Shown here in pieces: positions 8,858-18,700 of a stretch of DNA of 64,000 nt. Under the pieces are notes generated by a model. The model had not been told where the DNA came from. It saw only the letters and a list, made by a program, of their open reading frames with translations, and made no database searches. The stretch covers positions 1-64,000 of the forward strand of contig CANLOE010000001.1 of assembly GCA_947492745.1 (NCBI GenBank), read 5' to 3'. Position numbers and translations under genes: made by a program. The first letter of the stretch is position 1. Every line of letters begins with the position of its first letter. The stretch comes from an uncultured Cyclobacteriaceae bacterium. Its GTDB lineage: Bacteria > Bacteroidota > Bacteroidia > Cytophagales > Cyclobacteriaceae.

Positions 8858-9029
8858 TGTTAAAATCAGTAGAATAGCTAAGTATATAAGTATAAATGTC
8901 AGTAAATCAGTGGGGGGTTATTGGATTTGGCATAGCACCGCTATAGTGAATTCAAAAAACTCAGTGCAAGGACCGGTTTGCAGCTATTTAGATCCGTAGT
9001 AGATTTTCCAATGCATGGTCCGAGTTGAA
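8858..9029 (-). repeat. R2 element, diverged, inverted
   Basis: Read on the minus strand it matches the R2 copies at 28988 and 35078: GGACCATGCATTGGAAAATC, then CTAAATAGCTGCAAACCGG, TTTTTTGAATTCAC, and TATAGCGGTGCTATG. The distal end is replaced by a TTAAAATCAGTAG block and CTAAGTATATAAGT, also seen at 44856-44888. Confidence 0.75.
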
Positions 9030-9079
9030 ACTAAAATGCCCCGAGAAATCTTATACGACATTTGAAACCAAAATTTGTA
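9030..9079 (-). repeat. R1 fragment fused to R2
   Basis: The terminal 50 bp of an R1 arm (AATCTTATACGACATTTGAA through AAATTTGTA) is joined directly to R2. The same junction is seen in direct orientation at 28937-28990. Confidence 0.75.
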
Positions 9080-9090
9080 TTACACCCTAA

Positions 9091-9176
9091 CAATACGCTA
9101 GACCTCCTCACTTAAGCCACTGATTTTATTGCAATTATGCCCTCATAACAAAATCCTATCAACCATTTTGGATTGA
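9091..9176 (-). repeat. R4 half-element
   Basis: Matches the right half of the R4 copy at 3220: a CTCCTCACTTAAGCCACTG block, then TTATTGCAATTATG, CCTCATAACAAAATCC, and the TIR-like end AACCATTTTGGATTGAA. The left half is missing and an R1 fragment lies on that side. Confidence 0.6.
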
Positions 9177-9223
9177 ATGGTTTTGTGAATATGCTGTATG
9201 TGTAACTTTGTCACAAGGACTTA

Positions 9224-9383
9224 TACAAACTTAGCTTTTAAATATCGCCTATCTTCCTGTTCATTTTGCTTCACTCTGCGTTGACAATCCTCGCGATAGC
9301 GCTGCTATCCCTGCGGTTATCGCCTGGATTGAAGCCAAAATGACCCGCGCAATCTTATACGACATTTAAAACCCAAATTTGTA
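9224..9383 (-). repeat. R1 palindromic element, copy 3
   Basis: 160 bp, inverted relative to copy 1, with the central hairpin GATAGCGCTGCTATC. It is followed by an R7 left end (TATACCCAAAAAATGAATAGG at about 9386-9428). Confidence 0.9.
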
Positions 9384-9424
9384 TTATACCCAAAAAATGA
9401 ATAGGGAAAAGCTGAGAGGAGCGG

Positions 9425-10042
9425 TCAGATATAATGAAGCATATCTTCCATTGTACATGGGCGAACGCCACATTTTTTCCGTTTGGCATCATCCCCTTCC
9501 CATTTCTTTGGCATGAACAAGCGCATATCTATGGGAACAGGTTGCTTTCCCTTGCTCAATCCCGAGGCTACCATTACCTGACCATTGTCTGTTTTTCCCA
9601 AACAGCCCAGGTATTGGTTGGCCACCCCTATGGACATCTTCCCCTTTTTCCTAAAACCTACTTCATCGATCAATAGGGCCGTTTGATTGAGACATAGGCT
9701 CTCATTCCCGGATGATGGGGTGTATTCCCCCAAAAGTTCAGGGGAACCGGAGGCTATCCGGTCGAAAAGGACCCCATGATCCCATTTTTCAGAGTTGATG
9801 AACCGGCTCAGTGCCTGATTGCTCAACAGGGAGAGCTCATCGGCCATCTGTTGGCAGGTCGCCTTCTTCTTTTCCAGCTTGAACAGTGAATGGAGATAGT
9901 CTTTGGCATGCCTTTGGTAACTGAAATACCTCGACTTGAACAGGTCCGAGATAGAACCAAAGCTCGAATCAAGTGAGCTTTTCAGTTGATGAGCGAAACT
10001 TTCACTCTTGAAAACATTTTTTTTGGCGGATATTGACTCATT
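9425..10042 (-). pseudogene. IS701/IS4-like DDE transposase relic
   Basis: The open frame runs 10042 to 9425 (about 205 codons) but has no in-frame ATG before 9847. The N-terminal part reads FKSRYFSYQRHAKDYLHSLF; the middle has LLIDEVGFRKKGKMSIGVAN (first DDE Asp region), QYLGCLGKTDNGQVMVASGL and PVPIDMRLFMPKKWEGD. These are typical of IS701-family transposases, which are usually about 400 aa or more. Here the C-terminal half, with the remaining catalytic residues, is missing and the start is lost. It sits between an R7 end and unrecognised sequence, so it is a dead fragment. Confidence 0.75.
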
Positions 10043-10045
10043 CTA

Positions 10046-10610
10046 TCCGCTTTTGTTATCTTGTGAAACTTTTTACCCCATTTTTTTGTGTCGAAAAAGT
10101 AGGATTATTTTGAGAAATTGGTTCAAACCAACCATGTGAAAAAAGAAAGTATTTTTTTTGATGAGGCAGACCCGATGAAAAGCGGGAATATTTTATGGGA
10201 TTTAAAATGAAGAATTTGGGGTAGGTACGTCCTTTTTTGAGACGGTTGTAGCAGTTGCCGCTAAGACAGTCAGTAAGTTCTTGAAGTTTGTAGGAGACGA
10301 AGCCATACAACACTTTGTGAAGCATTTATCCTCATAACAGGAAACCTACGGATCATTTTTGGCTATACGGTAAATGCGTTACTATTCGATTGTTCATTGA
10401 GAGTCCGGAAAGAACACGATTTTCGGCCAATCGCTATATTCTACACCTACCCGAGCCAATATACGTTCATCGGAGCCGGTGTTCATCTCACGATTTCGCA
10501 AAAGGATAACACAGGTTATTTTGGTAATGAGCATTTTAAGGTTATTTTTAATATAAACTCCTAAATCTGTCCAAGGCTTCATGACCGGAAGGCCGAGGAA
10601 GGTTTTGGAT
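10046..10610. other. Gene-poor stretch, nothing recognised
   Basis: Between the transposase relic and the R3-like remnant I find only short shadow frames. A minus-strand 89-codon frame (10056-10325) has no recognisable family and may belong to the decayed IS. Confidence 0.4.
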
Positions 10611-10611
10611 G

Positions 10612-10775
10612 TAGCCAAATATGACCAATGGAAATCCTGATGAGCATATGGCAGCGCAAGAAATCGGCCGTTTGGATTTGTTCAGCATAGTAATGTTATA
10701 GTGAATGGAGACCAGAGGACGCAGTTGCCCGTAGAAAGCCATTGATGCGCGCTGTAGATGCGATATCGATTTTTT
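10612..10775 (+). repeat. R3-like degenerate remnant
   Basis: Blocks CCTGATGAGCATATGGCA, AAATCGGCCGTTTGGATTTG, TTCAGCATAG, and GCCATTGATGCGCG align with the R3 copy at 7045 with many changes, and the terminal repeats are gone. Confidence 0.5.
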
Positions 10776-10815
10776 TGATACAATAAACCTTAATCAACAA
10801 CTAACCCAACCCACG

Positions 10816-11241
10816 ATGAAACACATCAAAAAAAGCCCCGGAACAATCCTTCTTGAATACGATGATTCTTATAAGTGTATGTATGTTAAATATTTGAAGG
10901 CTTCTTCCTCTGAAGAGTTCCGTTCCGTTTGGAACAGAGCACTTGAGATAGCAATAGAGAAACAGTGCCGAAGATGGTTGCTGGACCAAAGAAAGCAAAG
11001 TGTGCATCCTAAAGATCAAGATTGGATCATACAGGAATGGTACCCACAAAGTTTGCAAAAACTACCCTTTAGTCCCGAGACTCCAAGCCATGTTGCGGTC
11101 GTTGAGTCGGAGAATTTTTTTATCAAATACACTTCCGAAAAGTTCATCAAGGAAGTCGGTGCGCCCGGCTTGACCACGGCAACCTTCCGATCGGAAAAAG
11201 AAGCAAGGGAGTGGTTGATGGAAGTTCACGTACCCGCATGA
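10816..11241 (+). CDS. Small STAS/SpoIIAA-like hypothetical protein
   Basis: 141 aa, cytosolic, with no signal peptide or membrane segment. The pattern ILLEYDDSYKCMYVKYLKAS, a helix with EFRSVWNRALEIAIEKQCRRWLL, then DQRKQSVHPKDQDWI resembles the alpha/beta STAS-like proteins common in Bacteroidota, in which a residue pair after the WLLD strand sits in the ligand pocket. Function unknown. The gene stands alone, preceded by the sequence CAACTAACCCAACCCACG and flanked on both sides by repeats. Confidence 0.75.
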   Translation: MKHIKKSPGTILLEYDDSYKCMYVKYLKASSSEEFRSVWNRALEIAIEKQCRRWLLDQRKQSVHPKDQDWIIQEWYPQSLQKLPFSPETPSHVAVVESENFFIKYTSEKFIKEVGAPGLTTATFRSEKEAREWLMEVHVPA

Positions 11242-11491
11242 TATCTCCGCATCTCCGGCGTTTTGGTAGCGATCCTTTACAATGGAGCGTACCGATGAAG
11301 AAAGGAAAAGCCCTACTTTGAAAAAGAAGACCTACATCCTTCTTCGTCAAAAGACGGGTTCGGAGCCACCGGTTATTTTGGGCCGGCCCAAAATAACCGG
11401 TGATATTTCGTGACGAAGGCACAGGATATCATAAAAATCAGGTAATCAGGAAAGAACAAGTGTAAGGTCGAAGTGGCGGGACAATGCAATT

Positions 11492-11582
11492 TCAACCCAA
11501 ATTGATCAATAGGATTTCGTGATGAGAACATAAGGTGCAATAAAATCAGCCGTTTAGGTAAGGAGGCTTAATTGATTATTAA
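11492..11582 (-). repeat. R4 element, outer half (interrupted by R1 copy 4)
   Basis: It begins TTCAACCCAAATTGATCAAT and runs to the R1 insertion at 11583. It matches 3220-3443 in inverted orientation; the rest of the same element resumes at 11744. Confidence 0.75.
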
Positions 11583-11743
11583 TACAAACTTAGCTTTCAA
11601 ATATCGCATATCTTCCTGTTCATTTTGCTTCACTCTGCGTTGACAATCCTCGGGATAGCGCTGCTATCCCTGCGGTTATCGCCTTGATTGAAACAAAATG
11701 ACCAGAGCGGAATCTTATACGACATTTAAAACCTAAATTTGTA
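11583..11743 (-). repeat. R1 palindromic element, copy 4, inside an R4 element
   Basis: 161 bp, central GGGATAGCGCTGCTATCCC (8-bp stem, GCT loop). It is flanked by TA on both sides: ..TTAA-TACAAA and TTTGTA-TAAGG. Confidence 0.9.
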
Positions 11744-11829
11744 TAAGGTGACGAACCTGCGCAGCGTAAAACAGTTGATTTTGAAACAATTTATGTTCGG
11801 AATAGGAAGGCTATCGATTATTTTGGGAT
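11744..11829 (-). repeat. R4 element, second half
   Basis: It continues after R1 copy 4 with GGTGACGAACCTGCGCAGCG and ends in TCGATTATTTTGGGATAAA. It matches the left half of the 3220 copy. Confidence 0.75.
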
Positions 11830-11830
11830 A

Positions 11831-11876
11831 AAAAAAGCTCTTCGAAGTATAGCTATCGCTATTTTCGAAGAGCCTC
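11831..11876 (-). terminator. Rho-independent terminator of manC
   Basis: On the minus strand: GCTCTTCGAAAATAGC, loop GAT, then AGCTATACTTCGAAGAGC and a run of T's. It is 25 bp past the manC stop. Confidence 0.85.
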
Positions 11877-11901
11877 CATTAAATTTCTGAAATGGTATTT
11901 T

Positions 11902-12975
11902 CTACAGATATTTTTCTCCCTTTTTTGCTTTTACATCGGCAACAAACTCCCTGAACTTGCTCTCATTGTCCTTTTCACAGATCAAGAGCACATTACCACA
12001 TTCTGCAACAAGGTAACCACTCAGTCCCTGTACGACAATCAGCTTATCATCGGGACCTTTGATCATGCACTCCTTACTGTCATAAGTGATCGCTTGTCCT
12101 TCGATGACATTTTCGTTATCGTCTTTATCCGAGATTTCATGTAATGAGTTCCAAGAACCCAGATCGGACCAGCCAAAATCACCAAAGACCACATAGACGT
12201 TCTCGGCTTTTTCCATGATCCCATAATCAATGGAGATATTCTTACATTCGGCATAGGCTTTTTTGACCGTCCCTGCTTCCTTATCGGTATAGAAACTGGA
12301 GGATATCTCCTCGAAAGTTTCGGCCATGTCATCCAAGTGCGACTCGAAGGCTTTTTTTATCGCCGCGACACTCCAGATGAAAATACCCGCATTCCACACA
12401 AAATCACCGCTTTCCAAGAATTTTTTGGCCATTTCCTTTTGGGGCTTTTCGGTAAAGGTCTTCACCTTTTTCACCTCACCCTCGTCCTCGATGTACTGGA
12501 TATAGCCATAACCTGTTTCCGGTCGGTTCGGTGTGATACCGATGGTGATGAGCTTATCGTCCTCAGATGCTGCGGACATGGCATTTTCCACACAGGCATC
12601 AAATGCCTTTTCATTAAAGATAGCATGGTCGGAAGGGGCCACGACCATCACTGCATTCGGATTTTTCTTTCCGATTTTATAGGCCGCATACGCAATACAG
12701 GGCGCTGTATTCCTTCGGACAGGCTCTAGAAGTATTTGATCTTCGGTCATCTCGGGCAACTGCTCTTTGACCAAGTCATTGTATAGCTCATTGGTAACTA
12801 TATAGATGTTTTCCTTGGGGCATAAAGTCAGGAATCGCTTGTAGGTCAGCTGTAAGAGTGAATCTCCGGTACCCAATACGTCCAAAAATTGTTTGGGGTG
12901 GTTATTCCTGCTGTAAGGCCAAAATCTGCTACCTACGCCGCCAGCCATGATGACTGCAAAATTATTAGTGTTCAT
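11902..12975 (-). CDS. manC: Mannose-1-phosphate guanylyltransferase
   Basis: 357 aa from ATG 12975 (the frame opens at 12999, but the shorter start gives the usual N-terminus MNTNNFAVIMAGG). The nucleotidyltransferase signature GGVGSRFWPYSR is at residues 12-23, with the family-typical NHPKQFLD block, EPVRRNTAPCIAYAA and VMVVAPSDHAI. FxEKP occurs in the middle (TFTEKPQ) and WNAGIFIW after it. It makes GDP-mannose from mannose-1-phosphate and GTP for polysaccharide and glycan synthesis. There is no C-terminal isomerase domain, so it is the short monofunctional form. A strong terminator follows. Confidence 0.92.
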   Translation of the reverse strand: MNTNNFAVIMAGGVGSRFWPYSRNNHPKQFLDVLGTGDSLLQLTYKRFLTLCPKENIYIVTNELYNDLVKEQLPEMTEDQILLEPVRRNTAPCIAYAAYKIGKKNPNAVMVVAPSDHAIFNEKAFDACVENAMSAASEDDKLITIGITPNRPETGYGYIQYIEDEGEVKKVKTFTEKPQKEMAKKFLESGDFVWNAGIFIWSVAAIKKAFESHLDDMAETFEEISSSFYTDKEAGTVKKAYAECKNISIDYGIMEKAENVYVVFGDFGWSDLGSWNSLHEISDKDDNENVIEGQAITYDSKECMIKGPDDKLIVVQGLSGYLVAECGNVLLICEKDNESKFREFVADVKAKKGEKYL

Positions 12976-13082
12976 TTTACCTGTCTGGTTAGTGTTCAAG
13001 TGAATTTGCCCTACAAAACAAAGAAAAGCAATTGAAAAAGGAAAATAACCCGCCTTTATCTTAAAAATAATTGTTCGGACAA

Positions 13083-14051
13083 TCAGATAATGCCTTCCTT
13101 CAACAGGTCGTGGAAGTGAACAAACCCTACGACGATGGTATCGTCCATCACAATCAATTGCGTGATATTGTTCTTCTGCATCTGATGGGCCGCTTCTACC
13201 GCAAAATCTTCTTTGTCTATGGTTTTTGGTTCTAGTGACATAATGTCCTTGGCCCGAAGGCCTGAGAAATCATCGTTCTTTTCCAGCATTCTCCTCAAAT
13301 CGCCATCGGTGATGATTCCCAACAGCCCTCCTTTCTCACCCACTACGGCAGTGGCACCGAGCCTTTTGCCCGAAATCTCGATGATGACCTCTTTGATGTT
13401 CGCATTCTCGCTCACAGTGGGCAGCTGGTGCTGCTCTATGAGGTCACCCACTTTGAGGTACAACTGCTTGCCCAAAGCACCGCCCGGATGAAACCGAGCA
13501 AAATCCTTACTGGAAAATTGGCGCAGTTGGAGCAAACATATTGCCAGGGCATCCCCTAGGGCTAAGTGCACCGTAGTACTGGTGGTCGGCGCCAGATTAT
13601 TGGGACAGGCTTCTTCTCCGATGGTACCGTTCAGCAGATAATCGGAATGCTGCCCCAGATAGGAGTCCACATGGCTTACCAGCCCTACCAGCTTGCACCC
13701 TGTCCTTTTGATAAGAGGCACCAATACTTTGATTTCAGGAGTGTTGCCGCTTTTGGAAATACAGATAACCGTATCCTCTGCCTGAATCATGCCCAGATCA
13801 CCATGGATGGCATCGGCGGCATGCATGAACAGTGCGGGTGTGCCCGTAGAATTTAGAGTGGCCACTATTTTCTGCGCTACTATAGCACTTTTGCCGATAC
13901 CCGTCACCACAACGCGCCCTTTGGAGGCATAGATTTCCTCTACACAAGCCTGAAAACCATCATCGACAAATTCCGCTACAGTGGCTATCGCCCGGGACTC
14001 ATTAATCAGCACATTTCTAGCTATTTTCACAATATTTTTCACTACCTTCAA
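13083..14051 (-). CDS. kpsF: Arabinose-5-phosphate isomerase (SIS + CBS domains)
   Basis: 322 aa. The SIS sugar-isomerase domain (about 30-170) shows VVVTGIGKSAIVAQK and CISKSGNTPEIK. Two CBS domains follow (about 205-320), with the second ending FVHFHDLLKEGII. The family converts ribulose-5-phosphate to arabinose-5-phosphate, the first step to Kdo of LPS. The start codon is 76 bp from the recQ ATG on the opposite strand, so the two share a divergent promoter region. It lies upstream of manC on the same strand, with 107 bp between. Confidence 0.92.
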   Translation of the reverse strand: MKVVKNIVKIARNVLINESRAIATVAEFVDDGFQACVEEIYASKGRVVVTGIGKSAIVAQKIVATLNSTGTPALFMHAADAIHGDLGMIQAEDTVICISKSGNTPEIKVLVPLIKRTGCKLVGLVSHVDSYLGQHSDYLLNGTIGEEACPNNLAPTTSTTVHLALGDALAICLLQLRQFSSKDFARFHPGGALGKQLYLKVGDLIEQHQLPTVSENANIKEVIIEISGKRLGATAVVGEKGGLLGIITDGDLRRMLEKNDDFSGLRAKDIMSLEPKTIDKEDFAVEAAHQMQKNNITQLIVMDDTIVVGFVHFHDLLKEGII

Positions 14052-14127
14052 GTTACCTTATTGTCATAGTTTTTTTGAACAGCAAAGATAAGTAAAACAG
14101 ATTTATTCAAGTGAAGTGGAAACAAAG

Positions 14128-16323
14128 ATGTTAGTAGAAAATAATGAGACGGCACTAAAGGATAAGCTCAAGGAGGTATTTGGTTATAACCAATTCAGGG
14201 GCAATCAAGAATCCATAATTCATACGATCCTCAATGGCCGCAATACTTTTGTCATTATGCCCACGGGGGCAGGTAAAAGTCTGTGTTATCAGTTGCCCGC
14301 CCTGACAGTGGATGGGCTGGCCATTGTTATCTCTCCGTTGATTGCCCTGATGAAAAATCAGGTCGATCAGCTCAACGCACTAGGGGTAAATGCACAGTTT
14401 CTCAACTCCACGCTGACCAAGGCCGAAGTGACACGGGTGCGGAAAGGAAGCTTGGACGGCAGTATCAAGCTGCTTTATGTCGCCCCCGAGTCACTGACCA
14501 AGGAGGAGAACATTGCTTTTCTACAAAAAGTGAACATCGCCTTTGTCGCTATCGATGAAGCCCACTGTATCTCCGAGTGGGGACATGATTTTCGCCCCGA
14601 ATACCGTAAGATAAAGTCCATCATCGGTATGCTCGGTAACCTGCCCATCATTGCCCTGACCGCGACAGCTACCCCGAAGGTACAGCAGGACATACAGCGT
14701 AACCTCCAGATGGAAAACGCCGACCTGTTCAAGTCCTCTTTTAACCGGAAAAACCTGTACTACGAGGTTCGGCCAAAGCAAAATGCCAAAAAGCAGCTCA
14801 TCAAATATGTGAAAGACCATAGCGGCAAATCGGGCATCGTTTACTGCCTGAGCCGAAAAAAGGTAGAAGAAATCGCAGAACTGCTGAAGGTCAACGGTGT
14901 GAAGGCCGTACCCTACCATGCCGGTCTGGACCCGAATGTCAGAATGAAAAATCAGGACGGATTCCTAAACGAGGATATTGATGTGGTCGTGGCCACTATT
15001 GCCTTCGGCATGGGAATCGACAAGCCCGATGTCCGCTTTGTAGTGCACTATGATGTCCCCAAATCCCTAGAAGGCTACTATCAGGAAACGGGCCGGGCCG
15101 GACGGGACGGACTGGAAGGCAACTGCCTGATGTTCTACAGCCATAATGATATCAACAAACTGGAGAAATTCAATAAGGACAAACCTGTACAGGAAAGGGA
15201 AAATGCCCGCATACTGCTACAGGAAATGACCTATTACGCAGAATCCACCGTTTGCCGACGTCGCCAGTTGCTCCACTACTTCGGTGAAGAGTATCAACAT
15301 GAAGACTGTCTACACGAAGGAAAGTGCGATAACTGCTCTAGGCCCAAAGAGCAATTCGAAGGAAAGGAATACGTTTTGAAAGCAATAACCGTAGCCCAAC
15401 AGACCAACGAACGTTTCGGGATCAATCATTTGGTCAGTGTACTGCGCGGTTCGGAAAACCAGCACATCAAAAGTTACGAGCATGATCAACTGCCGATATT
15501 CGGTACGGGAAAGGGAGAAAACGAAGAGTTCTGGAAATCGGTCCTCCGTCAATCACTACTGTACGAATTCCTCAAAAAAGACATCCAAAATATCGGAGTG
15601 CTGAAAGTCTCCGAAAAAGGAAAGAATTTCCTTACCGATCCTTTCAGTGTAACGCTCACCAAAGACCATGACTATAGTAATCTGGGCGAAGAGGAAGAGC
15701 CGGGAAGGGAAGTTTTCAACTCCAAGGCTTACGACGAAGCACTTTTCGAAATCCTCAAAAAATTGAGAAAAAAAGTGGCCGACAGTAAGGGTTTGCCCCC
15801 TTATGTCATCTTTCAAGACCCTTCGCTGGAGGAGATGGCCACTACCTACCCCACCTCTAAAGAAGGGATGGCCCAAGTCAATGGTGTCGGTATAGGGAAA
15901 GTCAACAAATTCGGAATCCCCTTCATCAAAGTCATCGAAGAGTATGTGAAGGAAAACAACATTATGACCGCCTCCGATGTGGTTATAAAATCTTCTGTCA
16001 ACAAATCAAAGATGAAAATCTTTATTATCCAACAGGTGGACCGAAAGATAGACCTGGAGGAGATTGCCGAATCAAAGGATATCGGTTTTGATGACCTGTT
16101 GACGGAAATAGAAAACATCTGCTACTCGGGCACTAAGCTCAACCTGGATTATTATATCGATCAGATGATGGATGATGAGAAGCAGGACGATCTCTATGAC
16201 TATTTTATGAACTCCGATACCGACAGTCTCATCGCTGCTATGGAAGATGAGGAAAATGATGACTACAGCGAAGAGGAAATCAGGCTCATCCGCATAAAAT
16301 TCCTTTCCGAGTTTGCCAACTAG
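14128..16323 (+). CDS. recQ: ATP-dependent DNA helicase RecQ
   Basis: 731 aa from ATG 14128 (a GTG at 14116 is in frame but less likely). SF2 helicase motifs are clear: QFRGNQ (motif 0), GAGKS at 47-51 (Walker A), [17 protein letters not shown] (DEAH plus aromatic loop), [20 protein letters not shown] (motif VI). The RecQ zinc site is present ([14 protein letters not shown].., CDNC), then RQC winged helix and an HRDC domain (about residues 520-600). A C-terminal acidic extension ([18 protein letters not shown]) follows, as in Bacteroidota RecQ. It unwinds recombination and repair intermediates. Confidence 0.96.
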   Translation: MLVENNETALKDKLKEVFGYNQFRGNQESIIHTILNGRNTFVIMPTGAGKSLCYQLPALTVDGLAIVISPLIALMKNQVDQLNALGVNAQFLNSTLTKAEVTRVRKGSLDGSIKLLYVAPESLTKEENIAFLQKVNIAFVAIDEAHCISEWGHDFRPEYRKIKSIIGMLGNLPIIALTATATPKVQQDIQRNLQMENADLFKSSFNRKNLYYEVRPKQNAKKQLIKYVKDHSGKSGIVYCLSRKKVEEIAELLKVNGVKAVPYHAGLDPNVRMKNQDGFLNEDIDVVVATIAFGMGIDKPDVRFVVHYDVPKSLEGYYQETGRAGRDGLEGNCLMFYSHNDINKLEKFNKDKPVQERENARILLQEMTYYAESTVCRRRQLLHYFGEEYQHEDCLHEGKCDNCSRPKEQFEGKEYVLKAITVAQQTNERFGINHLVSVLRGSENQHIKSYEHDQLPIFGTGKGENEEFWKSVLRQSLLYEFLKKDIQNIGVLKVSEKGKNFLTDPFSVTLTKDHDYSNLGEEEEPGREVFNSKAYDEALFEILKKLRKKVADSKGLPPYVIFQDPSLEEMATTYPTSKEGMAQVNGVGIGKVNKFGIPFIKVIEEYVKENNIMTASDVVIKSSVNKSKMKIFIIQQVDRKIDLEEIAESKDIGFDDLLTEIENICYSGTKLNLDYYIDQMMDDEKQDDLYDYFMNSDTDSLIAAMEDEENDDYSEEEIRLIRIKFLSEFAN

Positions 16324-16632
16324 TCCCTACATGGTTTTCCTTTGTCCCGAATCATGCCCTAGCTTACCATTGTGTTTAATGGTTTCGTGAATACGTTGTA
16401 TCAGAGTTTCATTTCAAAGATTCAAGGTGCGCTGTATCAGCGATTTTTCTCGGATTCGACGTAGTACTGCTACGTTCAGTTCAAAGAATAAGCCCAGTTC
16501 ACTGATGTGGAGAAGTTTGCTCCACAATAGAAGGGCTTAGGACAGTCCCCAAAAGAAAACACCAAAAAGGACCCATCGGATTGCAATAAGGGTACAAATG
16601 AATAACTTTGAATAATTTTTACCCATCTAGAT
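16324..16632. other. Intergenic, decayed repeat traces
   Basis: At 16455-16475 there is CGTAGTACTGCTACG followed by TTCAGTTCAAAG, resembling the central hairpin of the R2/R3 group. No gene is seen. Confidence 0.4.
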
Positions 16633-17916
16633 ATGAACATACTGATTATAGGCAGTGGAGGTCGTGAACATACCTTCGCTTGGAAAATACGACAAAGCAC
16701 ACAATGCAAGAAGCTCTATGTCTGCCCCGGCAATGCGGGTACGGCGCAGGTCGCGGAGAATATTCCTCTCGCTGTCGATGATTTCGAAGGCATTGCCGAT
16801 TTAGTACTAAAAGAGGCTATCCAACTGGTGGTAGTGGGGCCAGAGGTCCCTCTTGTCCAAGGTATCCGTGATTTTTTTGAGGCTCGGGAGGAACTGAAAG
16901 AAGTGGGCATCGTGGGACCGGGCAAAGCAGGAGCCTTGTTAGAAGGCAGTAAGGACTTCTCCAAAAATTTTATGGAAAAGCACGCTATCCCCACAGCAAG
17001 TTCTCAGACCTTTACCAAGACCACCATCGACGAAGGGATAGCCTATCTCGAAAAAGCATCGATGCCTATCGTCATGAAAGCCGACGGACTCGCTGCGGGA
17101 AAAGGGGTCATTATAGCCCATAGCCTACAAGAAGCTCAGGATACCTTGAGGTCTATGCTGTTGGACGAGCAATTTGGAGAAGCCAGCTCCAAAGTATTGA
17201 TAGAATCTTTTCTCGACGGGATAGAGCTATCCGTATTTGTTCTAACTGATGGGGATGATTATGTAGTCCTCCCGGAAGCGAAGGACTATAAACGCATCGG
17301 TGAGGGGGATACCGGCCCGAATACAGGAGGCATGGGAGCTATTTCACCCGTACCCTTTGCCGATGAAGCCTTTATGGACAAAGTAGAACAAAAAGTGATT
17401 CGGCCGACCATAGCAGGCCTAAAAATGGAGGGAATCCCCTATCAAGGCTTTATATTCATCGGTTTGATGAACATGAACGGTGAACCCTATGTCATCGAGT
17501 ACAATGTACGAATGGGAGATCCTGAAACACAGGCCGTTATCCCTAGACTGGAGAACGATCTTGTAGATCTACTCTGGGCTTCTGCCAAAGGTGGCCTATC
17601 CACTAAAACCCTCCGTGTCAATACAGCAACGGCCACTACCGTTGTTCTTGTCGCCGAGGGCTATCCAGGACCCTATCAAAAAGACAAGGCCATCACGGGG
17701 CTGGACAGCGACTCGGACTGTATCGTATTCCACGCGGGCACGAAACTTCGTGATACCGAGTTCAGGACCAATGGGGGAAGGGTTGTCGCCATCACAGGCA
17801 TAGCCTCTGATATCACTAAGGCACTGGATATCGCCTATCACAAAGCCAATAGTATACGGTGGGAGGGGATGTATTTCCGTAAGGATATCGGTCAGGACCT
17901 AGTAAAGCTCCAATAG
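16633..17916 (+). CDS. purD: Phosphoribosylamine-glycine ligase
   Basis: 427 aa, standard length. N-terminal GARS_N with MNILIIGSGGREHTFAWKI; ATP-grasp domain with IVMKADGLAAGKGV and the metal-binding EYNVRMGDPETQ; GARS_C domain at the end. It joins glycine to phosphoribosylamine using ATP, the second step of de novo purine synthesis. It stands alone, between repeat-bearing gaps. Confidence 0.96.
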   Translation: MNILIIGSGGREHTFAWKIRQSTQCKKLYVCPGNAGTAQVAENIPLAVDDFEGIADLVLKEAIQLVVVGPEVPLVQGIRDFFEAREELKEVGIVGPGKAGALLEGSKDFSKNFMEKHAIPTASSQTFTKTTIDEGIAYLEKASMPIVMKADGLAAGKGVIIAHSLQEAQDTLRSMLLDEQFGEASSKVLIESFLDGIELSVFVLTDGDDYVVLPEAKDYKRIGEGDTGPNTGGMGAISPVPFADEAFMDKVEQKVIRPTIAGLKMEGIPYQGFIFIGLMNMNGEPYVIEYNVRMGDPETQAVIPRLENDLVDLLWASAKGGLSTKTLRVNTATATTVVLVAEGYPGPYQKDKAITGLDSDSDCIVFHAGTKLRDTEFRTNGGRVVAITGIASDITKALDIAYHKANSIRWEGMYFRKDIGQDLVKLQ

Positions 17917-18098
17917 ATAGCTCATCTTCTAAACTAGTAGCTCGTAGTAATTGACCTGGACTCCTGGAAGACTGCGAACCATAAGGTTCAAATCTAATTT
18001 ATAAAAGAAAGGGTTCTTGTTGTTTGTCGAATTCGGCATAACCTCAAGCCTAAAAGGCATTTGGGGAAATCATGAACTCAACCGGGATCGATACCTTA
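17917..18098. other. Intergenic, nothing recognised
   Basis: Short gap between purD and R1 copy 5. The AAGGTTCAAATCTAATTTAT stretch looks superficially like a tRNA T-arm, but no cloverleaf can be formed around it. Confidence 0.4.
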
Positions 18099-18257
18099 TA
18101 CAAATTTGGGTTTCAAATGTCGTATAAGATTCCGCGGGTCATTTTTTTTCAATCAAGGCGAGAACCGCAGGGATAGCAGCGCTATCCCGAGGATTGTCAA
18201 CGCAGAGTGAAGCAAAATGAACAAGAAGATATGCGATAGTTAAAAGCTAAGTTTGTA
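18099..18257 (+). repeat. R1 palindromic element, copy 5
   Basis: 159 bp; central GGGATAGCAGCGCTATCCC is a perfect 8-bp stem with a 3-nt loop. Confidence 0.9.
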
Positions 18258-18392
18258 TTAGTCGAGATAAGGGGCCTATAGGACGATAAAAAACTGATTT
18301 TGAAGTTATCTATGCTTAGCTCGGTAAGACCCGCGGGAATTTTGGCCAGAACCCAGGTTACGCGCCAAATCTTCCAAAAATGACTTAAGTAT

Positions 18393-18520
18393 CTGCAAAT
18401 CAAGACATTATACTGAGTTCATTGTAGCGCTGCTACAATGAACTCAAAAAACATACTCATTTTATTGATTTGCAGCTATTTAAGGGGATAATGATTTTTT
18501 TAATGCAGAATACGGGTTTA
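18393..18520. repeat. Long cruciform-type inverted repeat (R2-like ends)
   Basis: A perfect 15-bp stem TGAGTTCATTGTAGC (18414-18428) pairs with 18432-18446 across a GCT loop. An outer perfect 11-bp stem CTGCAAATCAA (18393-18403) pairs with 18465-18475. The right side continues GCAGCTATTTAAGG and ends ATACGGGTTTAAAC, like an R2 end. It lies 180 bp upstream of ricT. Confidence 0.8.
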
Positions 18521-18700
18521 AACTTCACAAAGTATTTTTAATATCATGTCAATTCTTTAATTTAAGCCCAACTATTGATTCGTATTTGACATTTTTAATC
18601 AATATCGATAAGTGGACGGCCCTCTCTATAAGATTTTACAATTGAACATGGATAGTCTGCTTGGTAATAAAACATACAGGTAACAGAAAAAGAAGAAGCA

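Noticed and set aside
10056-10325. 89-codon minus-strand frame next to the IS701 relic
   Set aside because: Not recognisable as any transposase domain; probably non-coding decay.
17975-18005. tRNA-like AAGGTTCAAATCTAATT
   Set aside because: No matching D-arm, anticodon arm or acceptor stem can be paired around it.
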